NCBI GenBank assembly: GCA_964590435.1
Contig: CAZPWT010000036.1
Coordinates: 1-64,000 of the forward strand
Direction: 5' to 3'
Source of the DNA: WSZJ01 sp964590435
Lineage (GTDB): Bacteria > Planctomycetota > MHYJ01 > WSZJ01
DNA: 64,000 bases
A program made the translations under genes and the position numbers. The notes beneath the pieces are model-generated. The model saw only the letters and a list, made by a program, of their open reading frames with translations. It was not told the DNA's origin and ran no database searches. This document shows, piece by piece, positions 58,684 through 64,000 of the stretch. Every line of letters begins with the position of its first letter. The first letter of the stretch is position 1.

Positions 58684-58717
58684 TTGCGAGTTGCGGGTTG
58701 CGGGTTGCGAGGAACGG
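58683..58717. repeat. GTTGCGR heptamer repeat, copy 1
   Basis: Four tandem heptamers (GTTGCGA, GTTGCGG, GTTGCGG, GTTGCGA) and GGAACGG lie between the S41 protease stop and tsaD. Confidence 0.85.
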
Positions 58718-58742
58718 CTGATTCGAGGCGGCTGGCGGGGAC

Positions 58743-59759
58743 ATGATCTGCCTCGGGATCGAGACTAGCTGTGACGAGACGGCCGCGGCGGTGGTGCGCG
58801 ACGGGCGGGAAGTGCTGTCCTCGGTGGTTCGGACGCAGGTGGAGCTGCACCAGGTGTTCGGCGGGGTGGTGCCGGAGATCGCGTGCCGAGCGCATGCCGA
58901 GGCGATCGGGCCGGTGGTGGAGAAGGCGCTGGCGGACGCGGGGCTGAAGCTCGCGGACATCGACCTGGTCGCGGTGACGTCGCAGCCCGGGCTCATCGGC
59001 GCGCTTCTCATCGGCGTGAGCGCCGCCAAATCGCTCGCCTGGGCGCTCGGGAAGCCGATCGTGGGAGTCGACCACATCGAGGCGCACCTCTACGCGAACC
59101 GCCTCGCCCACGCGGACTTCGCCTACCCGAACGTCGGGCTCATCGTCTCGGGCGGGCACACGTCGCTCTACTACTCCCGCGGCCCGGCCGAGCACGAACG
59201 GCTCGGGGCGACGCGGGACGACGCGGCAGGCGAGGCCTTCGACAAGGTCGCGAAAATCCTCGGCCTCGGGTACCCGGGCGGGCCGGTCATCGACGGGCTT
59301 GCGCGAAAAGGGAACGCGAAGGCCGTCGAGATGCCACGCCTCGACGACGGCGGGCCGGACTTCTCCTTCAGCGGCGTGAAGACGTCGGTGCTCTACAAAT
59401 GGAAGGGCCAGAACGCAGGGAAGGGAAAGAAGCCGCGCAAGGCCGCTGCGGCGCCGCCGAAGCTGGAGGACATCGCGGCGTCGTTCCAGGAGGCGGTGGT
59501 GGACGCGCTCGTCTCGAAAACGGTGCGTGCGGCGGAAGCGCGCGGGGTTTCGCAGGTCGCACTCGGCGGCGGCGTCGCGTGCAACTCGCGGCTGCGGGAG
59601 AAGATGACCGAAGCCTGCGCCAGGCGCGGGCTGCGCCTGTTTTACCCGCCGGTGAACCTCTGCACCGACAACGCGGCGATGATCGCCGGCCTCGGAACCG
59701 CGCTGTTCGCGATGGGACGCGTCTCGAATCTCGAACTGGACGCCGTGCCGACTCGCTAA
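58743..59759 (+). CDS. tsaD: tRNA N6-adenosine threonylcarbamoyltransferase
   Basis: 338 residues of the Kae1/TsaD family. IETSCDETAAAVV and GGVVPEIACRAH form the N-lobe nucleotide site. DHIEAHLYAN supplies two of the metal histidines, and VSGGHTSL, GEAFDKVAKILGL, YPGGPVIDGLA, SFSGVKTS and GGGVACNSRLRE follow; NLCTDNAAMIAG carries the last metal Asp. It makes t6A37 in tRNAs that read ANN codons. A Lys/Ala-rich insert (KGQNAGKGKKPRKAAAAPP, about 222-240) is longer than usual. The ATG has GGCGGGG 5 nt upstream. Confidence 0.96.
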   Translation: MICLGIETSCDETAAAVVRDGREVLSSVVRTQVELHQVFGGVVPEIACRAHAEAIGPVVEKALADAGLKLADIDLVAVTSQPGLIGALLIGVSAAKSLAWALGKPIVGVDHIEAHLYANRLAHADFAYPNVGLIVSGGHTSLYYSRGPAEHERLGATRDDAAGEAFDKVAKILGLGYPGGPVIDGLARKGNAKAVEMPRLDDGGPDFSFSGVKTSVLYKWKGQNAGKGKKPRKAAAAPPKLEDIAASFQEAVVDALVSKTVRAAEARGVSQVALGGGVACNSRLREKMTEACARRGLRLFYPPVNLCTDNAAMIAGLGTALFAMGRVSNLELDAVPTR

Positions 59760-59763
59760 TCCA

Positions 59764-59877
59764 CTGCGAGTTGCGAGATGCGGGTTGCGAGTTGCGAGGG
59801 ACGGCAAGGACTTGAACCGGGCGCGCGGCCGGTGTCGTTGCCGTTCCTCGCAACTCGCAACCCGCAACTCGCAACTG
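59764..59877. repeat. GTTGCGR heptamer repeats, copies 2 and 3, facing each other
   Basis: Five heptamers run from 59764 to 59798 and end in GGGACGG. An inverted set with CCGTTCC then CTCGCAA-type units occupies 59841-59877. The two can pair into a hairpin with a loop of about 40 nt after the tsaD stop. The units match copy 1 before tsaD. Confidence 0.8.
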
Positions 59878-59915
59878 AAGTAAGAGTTCCGCTTCTCACG
59901 CGCATCGCTCTATCA

Positions 59916-59921
59916 CAGAAT
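59916..59921 (+). promoter_or_regulatory. -10 like box CAGAAT, leaderless-type, before larB
   Basis: CAGAAT ends 6 nt before the larB ATG. It is weaker than the other boxes because the first T is missing. Confidence 0.3.
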
Positions 59922-59927
59922 CAGCGC

Positions 59928-60731
59928 ATGACTCCTCGCGCCATCCTCGACCTGCTCGAAAAAGTCAGCAAGAACGTCCTCGCCCCCGCCGACGCGGCGC
60001 ATCACCTCAGGCACCTTCCCCACAAGGACCTCGGTTTCGCCCGCGTCGATACGCATCGCCAGTTGCGCTGCGGGTTTCCCGAGGTCATCTTCTGCCAGGG
60101 AAAGACGACGGCGCAGATCCGCGACATCGCCAAGGCGCTCCTGGCCTCCGGCGGAAACCTGCTCGCGACGCGCGCCGAGAAGACGGCCTACGCCGCGATC
60201 CGGAAACTCGACCGCCGCGCGAAGTGGCACGAGCGGGCGCGGTGCGTCACGGTCGAGCAGGAACGGCCCGCTCCCCCGCCGGGCGAAATCCTCGTCGTCA
60301 CCGCCGGCACCGGCGACATCCCCGTCGCCGAGGAGGCCCGCGTCACCGCCGAGATCATGGGCCAGCGCGTCACGGCGCTGCACGACGTCGGCGTCGCGGG
60401 AATCCACCGCGTCCTCCGCGAAACCGAACGCCTCTCCCGGGCCAACGTCATCATCGTCGCCGCCGGCATGGAAGGCGCCCTGCCGGGCGTCGTCGCCGCC
60501 CTCGTCCACCGCCCCGTCGTCGCCATCCCCACCTCCATCGGCTACGGCGCTTCCTTCGGCGGCGTCGCTCCCCTCCTCACCATGCTCAACTCCTGCGCCG
60601 CCGGTGTCGCCGTCGTCAACATCGACAACGGATTCGGCGCCGGTTACCTCGCTTCCCTTATCAACAGGACGGGCCATGAAGCGCTTCCTGCTGCTGCTGG
60701 CCGCCGCCGGACTTCCCGCCGGCGCGGATGA
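59928..60731 (+). CDS. larB: nickel pincer cofactor biosynthesis protein LarB
   Basis: 267 residues. The N-terminal helical part ends in FPEVIFCQGKTTAQ, a LarB hallmark. The C-terminal PurE-like domain has VVTAGTGDIPVAEEA, DVGVAGIHR, VIIVAAGMEGALPGVVA, PTSIGYGASFGG and VVNIDNGFGAGYLA. LarB carboxylates nicotinic acid adenine dinucleotide, the first step toward the nickel-pincer cofactor of lactate racemase. larA, larC and larE are not in the window. The last 17 residues (after SLINRTG) are not family-like and overlap another small frame. Confidence 0.93.
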   Translation: MTPRAILDLLEKVSKNVLAPADAAHHLRHLPHKDLGFARVDTHRQLRCGFPEVIFCQGKTTAQIRDIAKALLASGGNLLATRAEKTAYAAIRKLDRRAKWHERARCVTVEQERPAPPPGEILVVTAGTGDIPVAEEARVTAEIMGQRVTALHDVGVAGIHRVLRETERLSRANVIIVAAGMEGALPGVVAALVHRPVVAIPTSIGYGASFGGVAPLLTMLNSCAAGVAVVNIDNGFGAGYLASLINRTGHEALPAAAGRRRTSRRRG

Positions 60732-60792
60732 CACGGAGAGCCGGAGGGCGGAGGCGGCGAAGCTGATCGCGAAGGCGTGGGCGAGGTGCTGA
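60676..60792 (+). pseudogene. truncated secreted-protein start overlapping larB
   Basis: A 38-residue frame begins with a good signal peptide (MKRFLLLLAAAGLPAGA) inside the end of larB. Its ribosome-binding site is weak. It breaks off at a TGA. One frame over, the next codons read GEVLKALK and then a TAG, which looks like the continuation after a small deletion. It is probably the remnant of a gene once coupled to larB. Confidence 0.35.
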
Positions 60793-60862
60793 AGGCGCTG
60801 AAATAGGGCACGAGCGTTCGCCTTGACCTCCCGGGGTGATGTCGCTAACGTGCCGGACCGTC

Positions 60863-60944
60863 GCGGGCGTGGCGGAATTGGCAGACGCGTACGTTTGAGG
60901 GGCGTATGACGAAAGTCGTGTGGGTTCGACCCCCACCGCCCGCA
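60863..60944 (+). tRNA. tRNA-Leu (anticodon GAG)
   Basis: A class II tRNA of 82 nt. The acceptor GCGGGCG pairs with CGCCCGC and the discriminator is A. The anticodon arm TACGT-TTGAGGG-GCGTA gives GAG. The variable arm is TGACGAAAGTCGT (stem GAC/GTC) and the T arm GTGGG-TTCGACC-CCCAC. CCA is not encoded. The base after the discriminator starts a long palindrome. Confidence 0.94.
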
Positions 60945-61063
60945 TGAATTTACGGACCTGGCGCTGCGCGGTCGGCGGTCCGGGGCACCTGTGGTGGATG
61001 TGAGATCGGCTTCTTCCAGGGTGCCCCGGACCGCACGACCGCTTGGCCAGGTCCGTAAATTCA
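60945..61063. repeat. long palindrome abutting tRNA-Leu on its 3' side
   Basis: The 18-bp ends TGAATTTACGGACCTGGC (60945-60962) and 61046-61063 are exactly complementary. Inner segments also pair: 60968-60974 with 61036-61042 and 60977-60989 with 61020-61032. The loop is about 30 nt. The element could terminate tRNA transcription, but it lacks a T-tract. It is also 15 nt before the end of the convergent gene. Confidence 0.88.
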
Positions 61064-61078
61064 GATCGTTCCCGAATT

Positions 61079-62911
61079 TCAGTGCGCCGGGGAGATGCGC
61101 GCTTCCCATTCGTCGCGCTCCTCGTGGCCGATCATCTCGCGCTGCAGGCGCCACTCGACGCGGCCCAGGCCGGACAGGAGCTCCAGCTTCCCCTCGATCG
61201 AAGCGCGGTGGAGCGCGACGTCGTCCTTGAAGGACGGCTCGCGCTTGAGGTCGTCGGCGCGGCGGGCCGCGAAGGCGCGCTTCTCGCCGGCCTCCCAGGC
61301 CTTGAGGCGTTCTTCGAGTTCGGCGTCGAAGGCGTCTCCCTTGAGGTCGGGGCGTTCGCGGGCGAGGCCTTCCTCGAGGCTCGAGAAGGCGCGGATGTAG
61401 GCATCGGTCGGAGACTGGCTTGTCCCGTAGGCTTCGGCGAAATCGTCCGCGGCGCGGCCGGCGACGCGGTCGAGGAGCGCCCAGGTGGCCTGCATCTCGG
61501 CAAATTCGCCCGCGAGGTCGCGCGCGAGGGCGAGGGCCTCGCGGCCGTCGAGCGCGCCGCCGGCGTGGCGCGGCGGGCCGGCGGGAACGGCGGGGGCGAT
61601 CTTCGTGAGGAGCGGCCAGAACGAGCTGACCCAGAGCGTGCCGTCGATCACGGCGTAGCCGGGCGAAAACTCCGGCCCGAATTCGCTGACGCCCTCGCGG
61701 AACAGCACGCGCCAGACCTCGCGCCCGTCCAGCGTCACCTTGTCGTGGCGGAACGGGTCGAGCACCGGCGCCGTCCGCCCTTTCGGCATCGGCAGGTCCA
61801 TCTTCTTCCCCTCGAGTTCCGCCTCGGAAAGGAACTTGTCGAGCGACTTGATCGCCTCCGCCTCGATGCCGCGGACCTGCACCGCGAGCAGCACCGCGGG
61901 GATCGGCGTCTTCGGCCTGATCCCGAACGCCGCGCCGTCGATCCGGGCGATCGCCCACTCGCGCTCGGGCCCGAGCTTCGGCAGCAGGTCGCGCTCGAAC
62001 TTCCGGCCGCCCAGGAACGCCTCGTACTCGCCGATTTCCTGCTGGAAGGCGCCGACGAAGCGCGCGTTCTCCGGGTCGTGGACGATGTCGTCCCACAGCG
62101 CCCGGGCGTTGAACTTCTGGCCGTGGCGGAGCACCACGCCCGGGATCGACCACGCGGCGAGCCGCGACACTTCCCCCGGCTGGGCCGCCGCGGCGCGCTT
62201 CGCCACCTCCCGCCCGCCGAGCACCCACGTCCCCCGGCCGCGCAGGACCAGCGCTTCCCCGTCGAACTGCCCCCAGACGCTTCCCCCGGGGTTGATCGCC
62301 GCGCGGAGCCGCCCCCAGGCCAGGCGCTCGAGGTCGTCGAGCCGGCCGGCGTCGATGTCGCGGTCGAGCCGCTCGACGAGCGCGCGGTCCGTGAAGCGGA
62401 CGGCGGGGACGCCCTCGGCGAATTCGGTGCGGTTCCCCGCGCACGCCACGGCGTCGTCGAGCAGCCGCGGCTCGGTCGCCACCCACGCCCAGTTCCCGCG
62501 GCTCGCGATCCAGACGCGGCGACCGCCGAGCTCGAGGATGCCGCCGGCTTTCTTGCGGATATGAAGGGCATCGACGAGGGAGAGATCGACGGGGGCGAAG
62601 CGCGCGAGGCGCGGGAGTTCGACGGCGAGGACGAGGTCGCGGCCGCGGACGCCGACGGCCGCGCCGCCGAACGTCCCGAACGTGGTGGAGCGGAGCGGCG
62701 ACAGGTCGATGCCGGTGAGCTTCGCGAGCGGCCCGGCGGCCTCCGGGAGCGACCGGACGACCGCGACGGCGTCGACGTTCGCGGGGATCTTGCAGGCGGG
62801 GTCGGTCCGCGACACGCCGCGCACCCAGGCCAGGAACGCCAGAGGCGGGATGGAGAGCACGAGCAGGGCGGCCGCCGCGAGCGCCGCCAGCCGGACGCGC
62901 GGGTTCTTCAC
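61079..62911 (-). CDS. membrane-anchored DUF3352-like protein
   Basis: 610 residues. One N-terminal helix (about 8-32, LAALAAAALLVLSIPPLAFL) is followed by a large extracytoplasmic region. DACKIPANVDAVAVVRSLPE is like the start of DUF3352 proteins ('PADTVLVARV...'), and further alternating strands such as GRRVWIASRGNWAWVATEP and VVLRHGQKFNARALWDD recall the family. The C-terminal 130 residues are charged helix. No catalytic motif is evident. GTG start overlaps the stop of the radical SAM gene (GTGA), so both are co-transcribed. I am unsure of the DUF3352 assignment. Confidence 0.65.
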   Translation of the reverse strand: MKNPRVRLAALAAAALLVLSIPPLAFLAWVRGVSRTDPACKIPANVDAVAVVRSLPEAAGPLAKLTGIDLSPLRSTTFGTFGGAAVGVRGRDLVLAVELPRLARFAPVDLSLVDALHIRKKAGGILELGGRRVWIASRGNWAWVATEPRLLDDAVACAGNRTEFAEGVPAVRFTDRALVERLDRDIDAGRLDDLERLAWGRLRAAINPGGSVWGQFDGEALVLRGRGTWVLGGREVAKRAAAAQPGEVSRLAAWSIPGVVLRHGQKFNARALWDDIVHDPENARFVGAFQQEIGEYEAFLGGRKFERDLLPKLGPEREWAIARIDGAAFGIRPKTPIPAVLLAVQVRGIEAEAIKSLDKFLSEAELEGKKMDLPMPKGRTAPVLDPFRHDKVTLDGREVWRVLFREGVSEFGPEFSPGYAVIDGTLWVSSFWPLLTKIAPAVPAGPPRHAGGALDGREALALARDLAGEFAEMQATWALLDRVAGRAADDFAEAYGTSQSPTDAYIRAFSSLEEGLARERPDLKGDAFDAELEERLKAWEAGEKRAFAARRADDLKREPSFKDDVALHRASIEGKLELLSGLGRVEWRLQREMIGHEERDEWEARISPAH

Positions 62912-63837
62912 CGCGCCCCCGCCGCCTGCGGCGCCTTCGCGCCCTGCCGCGTCCCGCGGCGCTCCAGCTCCGCCTCGACCGCGCGGTGAATCTGGTCCTT
63001 CGTGACTCCCCAGTCAGGCGCGAGGCACCACTCGCCGGGGAGTTCGCCGATCAGCCGCTGGATCGAGACGTGCGCCGGGAGGATCTCGAGGAAATCCGCC
63101 GTCGCAGCCACGTGCTCCGCCAGCGTCGGCACCCGCACCTCGCCGCGCTTCCACATGAGCTCGAGCGCCGTGTGCGGCGAAACGTACAGGTGATGGATCT
63201 TGCACGACTCGACGGGGAGCTCGGCAATGAAGCGCGCGGTCTCGCGCATCATTTCGGGCGTCTCGCCGGGGATCCCGAGGATGACGTGCGCAACGACCGG
63301 CAGCCCGCGCGCCGCGGTGCGCCGCACGGCGTCGGCGAAATCCGTGGAGGTGTGGCAGCGGTTCATCCACTGAAGCGATGCCTCGTGGGACGACTCGAGC
63401 CCGTACTCGACCCAGACGCGGCGATCCGGCGTCCGGAGCGCCTCGACCACGTTGAGGACTTCCTCGGAGGCGCAGTCCGGGCGAGTCCCGATCGAGATCC
63501 CGACGATGTCCGGGTCGCGGGCGGCGACGTCGTAGATTTCCTTCAGCTCGGCGGCCGGTGCGTACGTGTTCGAATAGGCCTGGAAGTACGCGATGAATTT
63601 CGCGCCCGGATCGCGCCGCCAGTAGCGTTCCTTGCCCTTCGCGAGCTGCTCTTCCAGTTCGGCGCGAGGCCCGCGCGTGTTCGGGGCAAACGACCGGTTA
63701 TCGCAGTACACGCAGCCGCCGTAGGCCTTGGAGCCGTCGCGGTTCGGGCACGTGAACCCCGCATGGAGCGGGATCTTGAAGACCTTGAACGGATACAGGT
63801 CCTTGAGGACGCGCGACCAGCGGCGGTAGAGCGGCAT
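62908..63837 (-). CDS. TIGR01212/YhcC family radical SAM protein
   Basis: 309 residues. The 4Fe-4S cysteines are Cys30 (GFTCPNRDG), Cys42 and Cys45 (GGCVYC), spaced as in the YhcC family, which has a longer first gap than the usual CxxxCxxC. YFQAYSNTYAP, GISIGTRPDC, VWVEYGLESSHEASL and HVILGIPGE are the family's later blocks. The reaction is not known; a link to RNA or sulfur metabolism has been suggested. The ATG has TACACT 7 nt upstream, of leaderless type. Confidence 0.92.
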   Translation of the reverse strand: MPLYRRWSRVLKDLYPFKVFKIPLHAGFTCPNRDGSKAYGGCVYCDNRSFAPNTRGPRAELEEQLAKGKERYWRRDPGAKFIAYFQAYSNTYAPAAELKEIYDVAARDPDIVGISIGTRPDCASEEVLNVVEALRTPDRRVWVEYGLESSHEASLQWMNRCHTSTDFADAVRRTAARGLPVVAHVILGIPGETPEMMRETARFIAELPVESCKIHHLYVSPHTALELMWKRGEVRVPTLAEHVAATADFLEILPAHVSIQRLIGELPGEWCLAPDWGVTKDQIHRAVEAELERRGTRQGAKAPQAAGAR

Positions 63838-63844
63838 GGGCGGG

Positions 63845-63850
63845 AGTGTA
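63845..63850 (-). promoter_or_regulatory. -10 box TACACT, leaderless-type
   Basis: On the minus strand TACACT ends 7 nt before the ATG of the radical SAM gene. Confidence 0.4.
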
Positions 63851-63894
63851 ACAAGACGGGAGACGGGAGTTCGGAGACCGAACAGTCGCGGGGG

Positions 63895-64000
63895 CTACTG
63901 TTCTTCGGGATTCACGAGCTGGAACCAGTTCCCGTCCGGGTCCGTGAACGTCAGGCATCGGTCGGAGCCGTCGGTTCCCTTGAAGACGAGACCGCGGTTT
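63895..64000 (-). CDS. VOC (glyoxalase/bleomycin-resistance) family protein, C-terminal part
   Basis: The gene enters from beyond the right edge. The visible last 34 residues read NRGLVFKGTDGSDRCLTFTD then PDGNWFQLVNPEEQ. The FTDPDGNWFQL block is the typical end of a vicinal-oxygen-chelate domain. The substrate cannot be told. It is on the same strand as the radical SAM gene, 58 nt upstream of it. Confidence 0.75.
   Translation of the reverse strand, partial: NRGLVFKGTDGSDRCLTFTDPDGNWFQLVNPEEQ

Noticed and set aside
58683..59877. CRISPR-like array
   Set aside because: The repeated units are contiguous 7-mers with no spacers of constant length, and no cas gene is near.
1..64000. Insertion sequences, prophage or integrated element
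   Set aside because: No transposase, integrase or phage structural gene was recognised, and the tRNA-flanking palindromes are not accompanied by an integrase or direct repeats of the tRNA end.

Overview
The window is about 64 kb of very GC-rich DNA, packed with genes on both strands. It looks like an ordinary chromosomal stretch from a large-genome bacterium of the Planctomycetota/PVC kind. This is inferred from family content, not from a marker phylogeny. Three Hanks-type Ser/Thr kinases sit in multidomain proteins (one fused to a formylglycine-generating-enzyme domain, two with zinc ribbons or TPRs). There are also three class III nucleotide cyclases with different sensor modules, HEAT, WD40 and TPR proteins, many small lipoproteins and a prepilin-like lipoprotein. 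Housekeeping genes are scattered singly: rpsT, def, ribF, tsaD, hflX, etfBA, larB and two tRNAs. No transposase, integrase, phage gene or CRISPR array was found.

Layout. 0.1-6.8 kb: a YkgJ-type cysteine-cluster protein, a 56-residue GTG-start zinc-ribbon protein, a DUF502 membrane protein, an HD-GYP protein, a LolCD/MacB-like ABC pair and an M28 peptidase. 6.8-9.3 kb: a secreted TPR-like protein and two adjacent toxin-antitoxin modules (VapBC type, then hicB-hicA), with palindromes over their promoters. 9.3-19.1 kb: a WD40 protein, a five-bladed-propeller glycosidase, a coiled-coil lipoprotein preceded by a near-consensus sigma-54 promoter, a cyclase-ATPase-TPR regulator, an amidase with fibronectin-like modules and a membrane-anchored protein. 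19.3-28.5 kb: two kinases (the second with a one-base frameshift), a HEAT protein, a decayed 3-methyladenine glycosylase fragment and a CxxC membrane protein. 28.5-32.4 kb (minus strand): etfB, etfA, a class I aminotransferase and two lipoproteins. 32.6-39.5 kb: a CHASE2 cyclase, then SH3, M48, lipoprotein, SH3 and M48-like genes and a GAF/AAA+/Fis sigma-54 activator, mostly with 4-base overlaps. A sigma-54 promoter and an intrinsic terminator follow and delimit a predicted 110-nt small RNA. 39.5-52 kb: a YcfL-like lipoprotein, hflX, a third cyclase, TPR and CPBP proteins, rpsT, def-ribF-M24 peptidase. 52-57 kb: a zinc-ribbon kinase coupled to a double-FHA ABC transporter. 57-64 kb: tRNA-Phe, S41 protease, tsaD, larB, tRNA-Leu, a DUF3352-like protein, a YhcC-type radical SAM protein and the end of a VOC-family gene.

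Four patterns stand out. (1) The 32.6-39.5 kb block can be read as one regulatory unit: a cyclic-nucleotide producer, cell-envelope proteins, a GAF-containing sigma-54 activator and a sigma-54-driven small RNA. A second sigma-54 promoter precedes a coiled-coil lipoprotein at 12.5 kb. (2) Thirteen genes have a TANNNT-like -10 box 6-9 nt before the start codon, which predicts widespread leaderless transcription. (3) Both tRNA genes directly abut near-perfect palindromes with arms of 36-45 bp, on the 5' side for tRNA-Phe and the 3' side for tRNA-Leu, with no base between. (4) Several other long palindromes and heptanucleotide repeats fill the intergenic gaps.
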